DNA of 64,000 nucleotides from positions 1,507,091 through 1,571,090 of the forward strand of contig VXAZ01007544.1 in the NCBI GenBank assembly GCA_013399875.1, given 5' to 3'. Shown here in pieces: positions 11,022 through 24,490 of the stretch. A program made the position numbers and the translations under genes. This DNA is from Gymnorhina tibicen (taxonomy: Eukaryota > Chordata > Aves > Passeriformes > Artamidae). Each line of letters begins with the position of its first letter. The first letter of the stretch is position 1. The notes below the pieces were generated by a model. The model was not told the DNA's origin, ran no database searches, and saw only the letters and a program-made list of their open reading frames with translations.

Positions 11022-14000
11022 TGCTTTCAGCATTAGACACTCTCAGTGCTTTAATGGTGTGCAGAAGATTGGGACTCAAGAGGCAGGTCTGTGTCAACAG
11101 GAAGAGTGATCCCATTTGTGTATATGTGTGTGTTTGTACTGGGGGGTTGTCATTTGCCTGTCTGTGGGCACAGGGACCCAGACAGACCCATTACATACAA
11201 GAAGTGATTTGACCTTTCTGCCTGCAGCCAGTGTGAGCCACCTTTGCTCACATCCCGGTGCTGACTATCGAGCCTGAGGATGGTGTTGGTGCAGCAGCTC
11301 CATGGGACATTACCAGTGACTGATAAAAGAATAAACCCCCACCGTAGATATGGCTCAAGGCTGCTTGCGTGACCTTCCAGGATGATCTTTAATATTTATT
11401 GCTGACTGCAAACTAAGTAGGCACAGAAACCTAGCAGAGGCTTGTTCACCTGATCTACCTGTTACAGCTCCACAGCCTGGGGCTCTTTCAATAACAGCCT
11501 GAGCCTGAACATCACTAAGTGAAGTCATCATACAAACGAGCTCTTTTACCCTCCTCATTAGTTAGGAACAAAACAAGCTGCAGCAAAATTTTCTTCTGTG
11601 CAAGCCCCTCTACAACCTCAGGCTTCATTCAGTCAATACTGGTCATAGAAAAAATATTTAAGAATGGGAATAATGTTTTTTAAGACTTTAAGCTCCACCA
11701 TGAATACAGCCGTAAAATAATTTTTAACACTAAGTATTAAAAAAAAATAGGAGAGGAGTCTCTGTTAGGCTGTTGTTGAAACCTAAGTGCTATCAATGCA
11801 TGTTCAAAACTGGTTAAAATTCCAGTATTGAATTCTCCTCCTCCTTGGGTAACTCTTCACCCTTTTCCTTGACTATATATGGTTATTCTACATGTTTTAA
11901 GTCACAGCTAAAAGAACCCCTTTGTTTAAAAGGGATGTTTATTTTATACTTGTGAGGTAAAAAAAATCACTGAAATTATATACCTTTCTTTGAGCTGATT
12001 GCTATTTTTTGATTTAATTTCAGGTCCTAATCTCAATCTAGCAACTGTGTCCTAGCTCTTTGCTGGAAAGTAGTTGAAAATTCAAGATCCCCTGAATCAG
12101 CATCAGTAGAAGGGTACTTCAGCTAAATTAACTGAAGTACCATAATTGCTTCAGCAAAGGTCATGAAAAGTATTCCTCTGGAACATTAGATTGAGCCAAA
12201 ACCTGAATGTATTCATCTGTACAAATACTAGTGAAAAAAAATCCTCTTCATACAGTAATGACATCTCCTAAGACTAAACAGCAACTGGATCATTTGGAAT
12301 CATCAAAATAAAAGCAAGGGAGCTAAAAAAAAATACTTAAACTCTATAGAAAGAGAACTTAGAATTTAATATGGATTAGGGATGTGTTGCACAGAATAAT
12401 ATGGTTACAGCAAGCTAGAAAGGGAGAGAAACTTAAAGAAAGCAGTGCTTTTACACTGCTGTTCTGTATTCCTGGTATATCCTTTCCTAACATAAGTGTT
12501 AACACTAAATAGAATGCAACATGGTGCCAAATGCTTCAGAGTTGATATGGACTGTGAGTAGGCTCTGTATGTAAATGTATCATTGCAAGGATATGTGAGA
12601 ACAAACCGCTCCGCCTACAGAGAGAGGTGTAAATAGATGCATATACTCCACACAGGACCTGATGATAACATGATTTTCATCTATAATCATTAAATGTTCT
12701 CAGCCCTGATTTCAAATGGACTTGTCCATTCTTTCTGAATTTTCAGTAAAGATATTGCAAGTGCCTGTACAGACTGCCTGAGACAATTTTGCAAAATGTG
12801 AGCACAACACTTTTAAGTCTTCCTTGTATGAAATGTTTGGGGGAGTATAGCACAGAGTTTGAATAAACCTTCAGAGTCACTGATGACACATAATGTTAGG
12901 AAGGGATGGATTGCACTATAGGTTAAACAAGTGTACTTCAGTTGGAAAAAACCCAGCAATTAGAAAACACTTTCCTTCACATTATTGAAAATGTGTGTCT
13001 GCCTGCCTTTTAATTACAGTGTGTGGAGACACTCTGCTGAATCACCCAACTTGGTATGTTCTAGAGAGCTTATTGTCATCATCTCTCTCTGTGGACTCCA
13101 TCTCTCTCCTGATAAGGGAGAACAAAAATAAGAGCTATGATCTGAGGCTGACTCATTAAAAATTTCACAGACAGACAATGCATTATAGATTTTCAAATCA
13201 TTAGCCTAAGCAAATATTAGGTTGCACACCAAAACAAATAACAAAATAGACCCACCATCAGATAATAGGTCTCAGCTTTAAGTCAAGCCCTTGGAAATCA
13301 TACTCAACCAAAACTCTGTCCCCTTTGTGGAAAAACCATTATTCTGTCCCCTCATGTAAGAGGCTAAAAAAGGATTTCATTTGCTAGGAGTTTGACCTTA
13401 CTACATGCAAAATTGAGTGGGTTTGGAATGTGACCTTCCGTGAACAAAGTCACAGGCAAACTCTTCAGTTCATGAAAGATAGCAAGTGTGATATTAAACT
13501 AGATTAACAGCATTGATTTGGAGAGTCTAATGTGACTGTATTGTATCTATGCTGCAAGACGAACAGTACTTTACGTGTGCAAAAATGGTTCTGGTATTTT
13601 CACTTTAAAAAGTAAGTGAGTAGCAATGATGGTGTTTGAATTCTGTCTGTTCAAGAACTGTTTTTTATCTGTCCTTGAAGTCTCATCTTCCTATGCTCAT
13701 GTTTGCTCATGGCTACCTCTAAAATTTCAGTGGCAAATGAATAAGTTGTACTAATATGTCTAGAACTGTAATTTCATAAATGTAGCCCCTCTAATCTGCT
13801 TCATTTCGTAATACTGAAAAACTTTGAAACACATAGATGAATTCCAGTGCTGGAAGAAGACTGAAAGACACGTGCCAAAATTAAAGAGAACTGAGACAAA
13901 ATTTGCAGATTACTAGAAGTGAATAGCGTAAATTAAGTAGCAACATGTTATTCAAAACAATGGGTACCTCCTTTTCATAAGTCAAAATATACTTTCATCT

Positions 14001-17000
14001 GCAAAAATGCAAGTGATATGGGATTGATCCTTTTGAAAAACTGGAAATTACCCATACCCTGATACTTCTCCTTTCGGGTCAAGATTCAAAAATGCATACA
14101 GAGCATTCTGGTTTGCAAATTTTTGAAATTCTGTCATTTGCCTAGAGTATTTGAGAGTTTCTTGTGCTCCTTGGGGGCTTCTTGGGAGTTTTCATAGTTA
14201 TACTTTAAAAATATACAGTTGGCATTTTTATTTTTGGAAACAAAATCTTTTTTGTACTTGAACATCCTGGGCCATACACAGGGGAAGTGGTCTCTACAAT
14301 GTATAGAAGGTGTATACCTGCACTACCTTGCTACTATTACTTTAGTTTGGAAGTGATCCAGTACTTGATTCAAGTACATTTTTGAGGGCTGAAAGAACAT
14401 GATCATACCTGTTGACTCCACTGAATTTCCTAGCAACCATTGTTCCTTGTTTTTCCCCTTGTATTTTTTCACATACCATGTTTGCCCAGTTTCCAGTAAA
14501 CTGAAAAACTTTCCTTTCTTGGGAGCTAATGACATCTAAAGCATTAAATCTGAGTGGTGGCATACATGCCACTCTTCTGTCTTGTATCAATGAGATGCAA
14601 GTCACAGAACAGTTACAGATAGGCGGGGGGGGAACTAGTCAGATACAAAGCACATTAGTTGGTTATGTTGCCCCTTCACACTATATAATCCTGATTTTGA
14701 TGTTATGTTATGCTGACCTTTAAGTTTCCTGACCAAAGAGAACAATTATGTAACTGGGATCAGCTAAACCAAACAGAGCAAAAATGTCAAGACATGAAAT
14801 CCAGACCTAGAGAAGTGCTAGCAGAGAAATATAAACTGCTGCTCAAAAATTTCACTGAAGGACTAGTTTATTATGGTGTTAAAATATTTTCCATTAAAAG
14901 AGGTCCTCCAAGTATGATATAGTTCCTTTTAGTCTTCTGTGTTAACAAGGTAATTTCTTACTTGTTTCATTAGAAAGAGAAACTAAATGGTCCATGAGTC
15001 CATGTGGATGTGAGAACAGATGGGCAGAGGCATGTATTAGTGCTTTGTTTCCTTTTTTAAATTTACTTTAAATACCAGCAGGTGTAATATGCTTTTAAGT
15101 AGAGCAGGCCCTGATTAGCTGAAAATAGCTAATGCTATTTAAAAACGTGGCCCTTCAAAGAGCAGGTAGTTCTGGAAGGGCTCCCAGGGTAGAGTGGGAA
15201 GGAGGTCTAGGCACAGCTGAATAGTGGTCTCCGAAACCAGATAAGATTAGTCTGGGTTGGGTCTGGGATTTCCTAGTGGTTGAGTATGTTCCTAAAAAGT
15301 TCTTTATGCAAAGACTGGAAGAGGACTGAGGACAGGAAAGAGTACAGAGGTGGTTGTAACATCTAGCTGAACACTGAAGAGTCCTCCTTTTAACAGGAGA
15401 AGTTGAGAGGCAGAACACTGTAGGACCACAGCAAAGGTAGCCCATGTCACCTAAGAGCAGTCATGGGAAATCTGCATGGTCCTTCTCTCCTGATCAAGCT
15501 TGTTTTCATCTTCCAAAGGCTCGTTATCTCCAATACCCCAAACTCTCTATAATATACCTTTTCTTCTTTATTTTTAATGCTATTTTCAACTCCCAGCTAC
15601 TTGCTATTTTTTTTCTTCTGCTGTTCAGTGTTTTTAAGTTGAAATCTTAAGGTAGGAGCGATTTGAGCCTTAGTGGGCTGAAAGACCCCTATCAGTGAGG
15701 TTATGGTGGGAGAGCAAGTGCTGCTGAGGGAAGACAAGCCTCTCTTCCTAGAACTACCTGTACACATACTGCACAGTCTGCTTCAGGACATCACCCTGGA
15801 AAGCTGCCACCCAGCTACCTGTGGAGCTTAGCTGACTTAGCCTTGCTAGGAATCACCCTTTTGGTTCCCACTTTATTTGCTTTTTTTCCACCTGGGACAG
15901 TTCTGTGCTACAGCTCGGGCTCAGAGTAGAGGCTGCCCACTGAGGAAAAAGGAGGTCAGAGGTCTGATTCTAGGGAGTCCAGAATTTCACCTAGATGGAT
16001 TTTTACTACCATATGCAATTAAGTGGAGTTTATTTTTATTGTAGAATAATGTAAAGGGGTTTGAAGTGTCCTTTCTGCAAGAGAGCATTAGGCTGTGACA
16101 GACAAGCTTCTCTGGGAAGCTCCATGAGCACTCAAGACTATGAAGAACTCCTAGGCTTTTGTTTTGTCATTTGAGTTATAAAGGTCAGGCCACAGGAAGG
16201 AGGAATGAACATGCAGTGCATGTTCCACCCAGAGAAGAGTGGGAATGCACTTGTTTACATCTTCTCTCCCCAGCTTCCTTTTGAATAGTAAGCAGTGTGC
16301 CTCAGAGACCATCTCTTGGACTTCTTTAGGGATTTTGCTCTCTGGCAAGAGGGCAGTCGTTTAAAAGCCATTTGTTTGTTTTGGGTTTTTTTATTTAGAG
16401 AATTCAAATCTAACACTGGACAAATGCCCAAGAACTGGGAAATGAAGAGCATTGAATTAGTCTTGAACACCAGACAGAAATGTTATTAAATGTAATAGTT
16501 TTGTGTTGTATTATAGAAGCCAGTTGTTGCCATCCAGCAACAACAAAAGTAGTGTGTTGCAGATATTCTTCCACCCTCTACTCCAAATTCTTTCCCAGCC
16601 CCAGCAATGCTCTACTCCATAAGTCGTGATTTCTAGTGCAGTTTGTGTAATTTACATATGCTAGCATTTTTAGAATAGACTGAAAAATATCAAGTCTAAT
16701 GCTGTACCTACACCATTTTGGCTACATATCACTTCTACATGTTATTTTGGGCCATTTTCATTGTTCTGTATTTGCTGTTCTATCGACTGCCTTGACTTGC
16801 AGATATGCTTCACTACCCATTGATTATATCTAATGTTTTCCCTGCTCTTTTCCAATATTTCTATTTTTCCACTTCATACTCCTTTCCTCCATTTACTTGA
16901 TTCTTGTCTTCAAACCTTACATCCTTCCTGATGTTATCAGATTGCTTTTCTACTGAAGGATAGGAACTGTCAGGGCCTTAGAGATTATCTCACTGCTTTA

Positions 17001-17471
17001 AAAAAAAAAAAAGTTGGATTTGCTTGTAGTTCTCACTCAGTTCTTTTGTCTACACATCAGTCACGGATCAACAAAGTCAACATGACAAGCTAGTAATGTT
17101 AATTTGTTTTTATTTTAAAATCAAACCTTCTTGTCTAGTTCCTTCAGAGTTTCCATCTCTAACACTGTCTCTTGCTCAGTTGCTTGTTATGACTCCTCTG
17201 TAGACATTTGTAAGAGTTAAAACACTAGATATTTTTCCTGAAACAAAAACTTGCTTACATGCCAAGGAAAATAACCATTAAGACTACATGTAACAATGCC
17301 ATCTGGTGACTCCTGCCATAACAAGCTTCTTGCTCTGTCTTTGTCTCCCACTGCTTCCCCCCTCCCTTTACCATTCATGTCATCACTCATTCCCTAATTC
17401 TTCCTTGTCTTTCCTCCTCCTCCTCAATCACAGTATTTTTGGGAGCTGTAATCACCTTTTACTGTAATAAT
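11022..17471. other. AT-rich unique sequence, no gene found
   Basis: I see no recognisable exon or mobile element. Open frames of 60-96 codons (for example 15155-15445 minus) are isolated and unrecognised. C+T-rich runs occur around 16560-17450. A CTCF-like match lies at 17296-17309. Confidence 0.45.
17296..17309 (-). promoter_or_regulatory. CTCF-like motif (candidate)
   Basis: The minus strand reads TCACCAGATGGCAT, agreeing by eye at about 12 of 14 positions with the CTCF core. One match of this quality is expected by chance in tens of kilobases. Confidence 0.2.
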
Positions 17472-17545
17472 AGGATCATACAGTCACAGAATGGGCTTGT
17501 TGGAAGGGACCTTAAGGATCATACAGTTTCAACCCTCCTGCCATA
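17472..17545 (-). mobile_element. CR1 LINE 3' fragment, minus
   Basis: The stretch with CACAGAATGG and TTGGAAGGGACC followed by AGGATCAT and CAACCCTCCTGCCAT is the reverse complement of the conserved 3' end of avian CR1 LINEs. Only about 75 bp remain, typical of severe 5' truncation. The left end lies at or near the CR1 3' terminus. Confidence 0.85.
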
Positions 17546-19207
17546 ATGTCTCTTTTTTCACTCATTGTATCTATCTGTGATTATGCCCTTCCACCACCAC
17601 CACAACAATATAGGCTCAATGCTCGATCCTCCCTCTCATTTTGGTCTGGATTTGCTCTCCCAATTTGAAACTTTCCCAAGTTTTTGTACTCAGTGTTCAT
17701 CTCTAATGTGACTGTGCTGGGTATCACCTTGTAGCCCTGTCTACTGACAGGACAAATCTATGTATTGACTTCTATTTCTGTATATAACAGCAACCACTTT
17801 CTACTGCTTCTCCTTTCCCATTACTCATGTCCTCTGGAGTCCAATGCAGAAGATACCTTATTACCAGGAAATAAAAATAGCAAGGAAATGGTATTGGTAC
17901 AATACTGGAACCAGTGAGTCATCAACTTATCAAAACTTATGCTTAACCAGAAAGAATTGAAAAGAGCTATAAATTTTTTTTACATATATGAAAGATGTCT
18001 ACAATGGAAGAGTTATATCTCTTGCCTCCCTTAGTCTAAAATAGATATTAAAAAAAATTGCTTCATTGTGTCTTATGAGGATCTAATTGGAAGAGAGGAT
18101 CTAATTGGAAGAGTTTTCTGGCAATAGATGACTGAGAAAAAAAAAGGCAAATTCAGACTACAAAATATAGCAAAATTTTATTCATGAAGAAAAGTAGCCA
18201 ATGGAATAACTGAAGTTAGGGGGTTGAAGGCCTTTATTATCACTTCTGAAAAAATATGATGCAGTTGAAAATTCAGGCCTGCAGTGCTGTGATGATATTC
18301 CTGACAGAAGTCAAACAAATGATGATCCACATGGTCCACTCTAGCCCTGAACTTGTCCTAGAACTAAGGGGTCTTGATGTAGTGATGGCATGTGTACACA
18401 AAAGCTGCATCTCAGTGAAAATCCAGCTGCAGAAATTGAAGAAGGGATAAAGGAGCTTTCAAGAAAGGGTCTTGCAAGCCAAAGTGTAGAAGAAATTAAA
18501 ACGTGAAATTACGAATCTAGTCTTTAGTTTAAAAAGTTTACATGTGAGAGAATTTATATCTTGGGATTTCTCTGTACTCTGTGAAGTGCTTTCTAACTCA
18601 GTAACTGATTTTCCCCCAATGATATCCTGAGTGAATCTGATTGTTGATGTCTTCTAAGGGCTCTGTCAAATAGCAGTTCTGCTGCCACACCTTTATTTCT
18701 CTTTCCTATTCCAATCTTTTCTACTTGTGTGATTCAGTTCTGTAGTGATACCTCTGAAACAGACTTCTTCATGTCTTTGATGTCTTCTGTTTTTCTTTTC
18801 ATTCTAACTCTTTACTCAACTTACCATCCCTCACTTCTGTCACTATAACAAGGTGAAATAGATGGGACCAAATATGACTTTCTTCCACCTTTACTTCCAA
18901 AGCTCTCTGGATGAGATCATTAGCTGCTGAAAGTCATCATATTTCCAAAGTTCCAAAATTCAAAATTGCAAATATTTAATAAATGTTATCACTGAAGCTC
19001 TGATGATTCCCTCACTGTCTTTCTTTTCCCACCTGCTTGCCTCCATGACTGAAAACATTGCCATTCTTTTCATTGCTCAGCACTGAACTTCCCTTTCCCT
19101 TGTTGGAAGTGAAATGCAATGGAAACAGACTATGCAATGTTAAGGAGGGGAAAGTGCTTTTCATTTTTTTGGCAGATCCCAAATCAACACTCTCGGGCAC
19201 ATGATGT
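17546..19207. other. AT-rich sequence between two CR1 fragments
   Basis: No gene is recognised. It includes short CCA runs near 17590, an 18-bp tandem duplication at 18078-18113 and several poly(A) runs. The 64-codon frame at 18256-18450 (plus) has no recognisable features. Confidence 0.5.
18078..18113 (+). repeat. 18-bp tandem duplication
   Basis: Two identical adjacent copies of AGGATCTAATTGGAAGAG. Being exact, it is probably a recent slippage or replication duplication. Confidence 0.9.
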
Positions 19208-19304
19208 GATTCTTGGGGTCATCCTGTGCAAGGCCAGGAGTTGCACTTCAATGATCCTTGAGGGTCCCTTCCAACTCAGGATATGGAGTCTATAATTCTA
19301 TGAA
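19208..19304 (+). mobile_element. CR1 LINE 3' fragment, plus
   Basis: GGCCAGGAGTTG followed by TGATCCTTGAGGGTCCC, CCAACTCAGGATAT and a terminal TATAATTCTATGAA matches the 3' end of CR1, including a degraded form of its ATTCTATG terminal octamer. About 97 bp remain, 5'-truncated, with no coding part. Confidence 0.85.
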
Positions 19305-21213
19305 ATAGAGCTCCCTGTGAAGGATGACCAACCACCCACTTTGCAAATTGATATCAATTTGCTGTGCTTGGCTTTGTTTTGCAATTTAACTTAGCTGCTC
19401 TGCATCGTAAGTGCTTAAAAAGCATAAATGACAAGAGGATATTACAAGTATCCGATGCTATACATTACATTTGTATGCATACCAGGGTATAAATATGCAG
19501 GACACATGCCTGGACTATTAATCAAATTCTTTATTAAGCTCTTAGAACAGTATGCACCTATGAATAATGCATTATTTCATATCATATTGTTCACCTTATT
19601 TAAAAACATGGAGCTATCCTGCATACGTAGAATTTTGTCCCTTGCATGTAGAATTTTGCGGGTGGTTTTCACAGGAGATTTATTAGAGTGTCTGAAACAA
19701 TTCTAATAAGCAGTGAGCCATTGAATCTGCCACTTCATGAATAGAACTGGTAGTAAAGCATCCGCACAGCTGCAGGATCTATCTACAGCAATAATTTTAG
19801 ATCAAGTGTTTTGTATTTGCTTACAAAGCACCCTCTGCTGTTTGAGCTGCTACATGCTTTGTAGATAAAGCTGCATTTTGGAAAGATCAAAAACCTTTCT
19901 TTGGGGCCCTATAAGAGCCACAAAAATATCTAGAGAGAATCTTATCAATCTTGCACCTAACCTTGCACCAAACCTTGTTTGACTTTCATTTAGAAGTGTC
20001 ACGGGGCTAGGAAACATGTTGTCATATCAGTATCTTGTTTTCTTATCCAAGTAAGAACAAAGTTGAAACACACCTAACAGTAAGGTTAACAAATTCATTA
20101 GATGGGACAAAACCTTCTGTGTTTGATTGCTAGATTGTCAGAAGGACAATGGAATCTCCCCCACTGCAAAACATGAGAAGACAATGTAGAGTGGACATCC
20201 ACTGTTTAACGTAATCATTATTTCATGGTTGTGGCATGAGAGTTTAAGTTTTGCATGGATCTTTCTTTGGTACAGGAGTCTGGAGATGCACTAAAGCAGA
20301 GCTTTTTCTATACCTTCTCAAGGGATGTAAGTGCTGGTGTATACAGCTTTTTTCAAAGCTTCCATGAAGTATTGTGCTGTGCACCTTGCTTCATTTGTGT
20401 ATCTATTCCTGTGACTGCCAGGAGAATCAGTGGGACACCGTGCTAGAGCATAGGTTCCAAATGAGAACAAAACCCAAGATATTTTACACATAAGAGGCCA
20501 GGGTTGGATTAGCCCATTTACACTGGCTGAAAATTAAGTGCAAAGTTTAGCTGAAAACTGAAAGAGTAAATCTGAAAAAACTGGGAAGAGGAGATCTGCT
20601 ATGACTGGATAACATGCAGGGAAGGAAACATATCAGCCCCTGAAGCTGGCAACTATATCTGGTGTATGTTGAATGTCACTGCAATGAAAGGAGCAAAACA
20701 TTTACTTGCTTTAAAAATAACTTACTCTCCGTGTGGACTTCAAGAGAACTTGCAACACATGTTGATATTCCTTGGTGTGATTGAGCATGTCTAATTAATA
20801 GAGTTGCTTGGGAGTTTTTCTAAGAAAAATCACTTCAAAAGAAAAAGCAATTTCTGCAGAAATTGTAATATTCCGTGAAAGAAATGAAAGAATTGAAACA
20901 AAATACGTTGTTGAAGGCTATTGAAAATCAAAGCACTTCTGTTCCTTGAATTGAACACAAACGTAACTTCAGTTTATCTCAGATACGGGGCAATATCATA
21001 GCAAATAGGTTGCTAAGGTTTAACTGTTCAAATTTGATTTGTGACTTTAGGCTATGATACTTATACTGAACCTGGTAATCTCCAGGTTAAACACCTGTCC
21101 CAGAAGATGGACCTTATTATGGAGCCTTATGCTGGACACCTGAAACCACAAATGATTCCTGACAATTTGGGTCAGCACATTTTAGAGATTGGGTTGTCAG
21201 AAATATTCAGTAC
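19305..21213. other. AT-rich sequence with a possible conserved block
   Basis: No gene found. The part at about 19520-19870 has complex, non-repetitive composition with homeodomain-like core motifs (TAATGCATTA, AATAATTT) and could be a conserved noncoding element. A weak resemblance to an ancient repeat occurs near 20498-20545. Confidence 0.35.
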
Positions 21214-21290
21214 TGATCTAGCTCTGCTCCCATTGACGTCACTGGGAGCAAGTCAATTTGACTTCAACTGGAACAAAGTCAGGCTGATGC
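21214..21290. repeat. Ancient palindromic repeat, CTCCCATTGACGTCACTGGG
   Basis: A better-preserved relative of the element at 10952-11021. CTGCTCCCATTGA and TGACTTCAACTGGAACAAAG flank a short centre, and the outer parts TGATCTAGC and AGGCTGATGC are roughly complementary. The nested pair CCCATTGA/TCACTGGG and the later GACTTCAACTGG give the typical multi-hairpin appearance. A predicted frame through here (21041-21340 plus, 99 codons) is not treated as a gene. Confidence 0.55.
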
Positions 21291-22400
21291 TGAGGTATTT
21301 TGAGATCTCCACCCTATATCTTCCTCATTGCTTTAATTAATTATTGCTCAAGTTGCAGCCTAATTTAATAATGTCTCCCAAAACATGATGAGCTTTGCTA
21401 TATCTCCTTCTTTACCATCTCTCTGTCAGTTTGCCAGCAATGTGAAAACATACTGGTATCAGAGTAACAATTTTCTTTCTTTTTCCCCTAGAATTCACTT
21501 TTGTGCAATACAGTGTCAACTGTGTATATGAGAAACACTGAAATAACCCTATGTATATCTCATTTAGTCTACAGGTGTCTCTCTGTATGTCACTTTCTGT
21601 GTATTTTGAGCAACCTGAATAATCATATAACTTGGTTGTTAACAATACAGTGTTCCTGATTCAAGCAGTGTTCTATAGGTAGAATAAATCAAGGAGCAAG
21701 TAATAATAAAAGGGGAAGCAAGATAAAGAAAAAATCTGAAATGACAATATTTACAGAGACTCTCTTACAAAAGTGCACCTGTTTGCTTGAAAAAACCAAG
21801 ACCACACACACACAACCAGTTAGCAGGGATGCCCATGTCAGTTTTGTGTGGTGGGTGAACTTCTTTTTCCCTGAGCATTGTTTACAGTAGATGTGTCTCT
21901 CTTTCACGCAGTAAAATGAAGACCTCATCTTCCTTTGCACACCAACCTAGAGAAGTCAAGTTTTTAAAAACTGACACTATTTATGACACAGGTGATGGGA
22001 AATGGTCATTTCTACTGTTGTTATCTTGACCCTTGCACAGTTTTGGCAGAGCCAACTTGCACTCAGCCAGACAACTCCCAGGCATGACTCAGGAGCCAGC
22101 ACAGGCCAAAAGTTGACAAAGGGAAGTATAGGCTAAGAGTTCCAGTTGTGGAGGCTAAGAGATCTTAGAGTGTGGCTGCCGAGTACAGCAGCTGGGCTCA
22201 GGGACAGAGCATGGCCTGCAACTACTTAGTTACCTGGTGCAGATGTGGACTAAGATATGCAAATAGCTGAAAGGATGGAAAGTATAATGGAGTCAGCATG
22301 GGAGACAGTGTTACACAGCCTTGTGAAAGGCCCTGAGCTGTGATTAATTTTTATGATGCAAAAAGAATGCATTATCACTGCAACAAAACACAATATATGT
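21291..22400. other. AT-rich sequence, no gene found
   Basis: No recognisable exon or mobile element. A short CA run occurs near 21795-21809. Two minus-strand frames of 77 and 83 codons lack recognisable domains. Confidence 0.5.
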
Positions 22401-23180
22401 GACCATCACAGCATTGCATAGGCTGGAAGGGAGGGACCTGGGGGGATCCCCACTCCTATCTCTTGTTCCTACCAAGTTCAGCACAGCAGGGAGCTTAGGG
22501 CCCCATATACCTAAGGTGTGATTACCTCTAAGGATGGAGTTCCCTGGGCAACCTGCTCCAATATTTGATTACCCTCATCTTAATTTTCCTTTCTATCATG
22601 TTGGAGTTTCCTGTATCCTAGTTTGTAACTGCTGCCTCTCTTTGCAGTCTGCACCTCTAGCTCTGTCCTTTCTACATGCTACTAATAGATTGTTGCAGAG
22701 AGCAAAAGGATCTCCCTTGGCCATGTCTTCTTAAGGCTAAACAAACCCCATTCCCTCAGCTGTTCTTGTGTTCTGCGTTCCAGCTTGATGGTCTGTCACT
22801 GGAATTGATACAGTATGGCAACCCTCTTCTCAAGGAGCTGCAGAAAGGACAAAATATCCAAACGTGGTCTCACATGTACCAAACAGTAGGGCAGGATCAC
22901 TGCTCTGAAGCTGCTGGCTACATTTTTCTCTACTCCGATGCAGACCAGGATGTAGATGGCTGCCCTTGCTGCAAAGTCCCCCCTGCTGATTCCTGCACAG
23001 TTTGCTGATGACCAGGACTCACTGGGCTTTTTCTGCAAAGCTGCTTTCTTTAGAAATCTTCTTTCTTAAGAATCTCACCTTATAAGGGTGACACTAAAAT
23101 CTACACTCCCCAGAGCCTGTACAGTGCTGCTGGTTTCCCCCAAAGATCTGGGCATTAGTAACCACATCCTGCTTCACTGG
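22401..23180 (-). mobile_element. Old CR1 LINE fragment, minus
   Basis: Reading left to right, the 3' end of CR1 appears in reverse complement: GGCTGGAAGGGAGGGACC, then GGAGTTCCCTGGGCAACC, then AAGGCTAAACAAACCCC, ATGACCAGGA with TTTTCTGCAAAGCTGC, and CCAGAGCCTGTACAG. The order and spacing follow the CR1 3' region and 3' UTR. Sequence is heavily diverged with small indels, so this is an old copy, roughly 780 bp, 5'-truncated before the reverse-transcriptase domain. Frames inside (22676-23008 plus, 22796-23038 minus) are remnants or chance. The right boundary is approximate. Confidence 0.8.
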
Positions 23181-24197
23181 GACACCCAGTACACAGAAAC
23201 ACCACACCCGGTGAGTCTGCAAGTTACAATACACAAAATCACTCTGATATATGACCAACCATCTTACCAATCTTTCCCTTCACTCAAGCAGTCCTTGAAT
23301 GAATGAGGTGAATCATCCCTGTGCTACAACATATGGAGCAATTCTTAGAGTAAATGTTCATTGATGTGGTCCATCATTCATAAAGCTCCCCAGTAGAGAA
23401 GATGCTTGGTCAGTGAAATCAAAATTGATGGTCTGTGCTCTGCAGCAGAGATTAGATTGATCTCAGCCTCAGCATAATCAAATTACCATTGTACTGGGTT
23501 TAAAATGGGTAGAGTAGAGCCTAGTATAATAAGGCTTTTCTTGTACACTTCAGGCTATTGATCATGCTAGTGCAAAGAGAGAAGAAAATTGGTGTAAAAT
23601 GGTAGTAAATCAGAATAGTGGTGTTTTCCATGTGTTTTGATAATACAGGATTCTCTGCATCTAAGGTTGGACTCCTCACATTTTATTTATTAAGGTGGAA
23701 ATGACAGAGAAACTGATTTTCCAGTTTCCTAAACACCAAAGACTTAAAGCCTTGAAAAAAAATAAATTCAGTAAAAGATATGATTTTATGTGTGAGGAAA
23801 GGCTAGTCTTGAAATTGCATGAATATAGGTATACCATGGCTAAACATCACCCTTTGTTCCCTTCCCCCCAAAAAAGGAAACCCAGACTTTCACCACAAAG
23901 TATTTTACCCAGGCATCTCGAAAATGTTTTGTGTGCTTCCTGTCTCCCTGGGAACAGCTGGTTTCTCTGGGACACCCAACTAAAAATAATGCTGAGAATA
24001 TTTTTTATTTCAGGGATAATAGTATGTAGGCTTCTTGAATTTTACATTGCTGTCTTGTGAAAGGATGAATTAAATTTCTTAGGACTGTAGATCCTTGGAA
24101 TATTGGAAACATTGGTGACCCTAGCTAGAAAATAGTGCTATCTAATTATAACCCACAATCCTGACTGCAATCAACAGAAAACAGCTTCTCTGCCATA

Positions 24198-24250
24198 GGG
24201 CCAAATTTTGAGGACCTTTTTTAGGTCAGTGTTGGATTAAGTCCCATTTT
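24198..24250. repeat. Ancient repeat remnant, GGGCCAAATT type
   Basis: GGGCCAAATTTTGAGGACC followed by a degraded AGTCCCATTT resembles an old sauropsid repeat. It is related in style to the remnant at 7187-7235. The assignment rests on about 50 diverged bases. Confidence 0.3.
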
Positions 24251-24412
24251 CTTACCTAAAATGTAGCAGTTTAAGGGCATCGGGATTTATATCCTTGATT
24301 CAAATGAGATACTGTCAATAAAATGGACAAGAAAAATCCTTAAGTTTCCCTCTAGGCTCTATGACCCTCAATAGGCTAAATGAATCATACATTCACACCT
24401 GCACATCCTAAA

Positions 24413-24490
24413 CATGCAGCAAAGTTTTTCTCTGACTCTATAAGGAATCTCCATGCAGCAAAGTTTTTATCTGACTCTATAAGCAATCCC
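24413..24490 (+). repeat. 39-bp tandem duplication
   Basis: Two adjacent 39-bp copies, each starting CATGCAGCAAAGTTTTT and containing CTGACTCTATAAG, with only a few differences. It is an isolated duplication, not a longer satellite. Confidence 0.9.

Noticed and set aside
20498..20545. Weak resemblance to an ancient sauropsid repeat
   Set aside because: Too short and too diverged to separate from chance.
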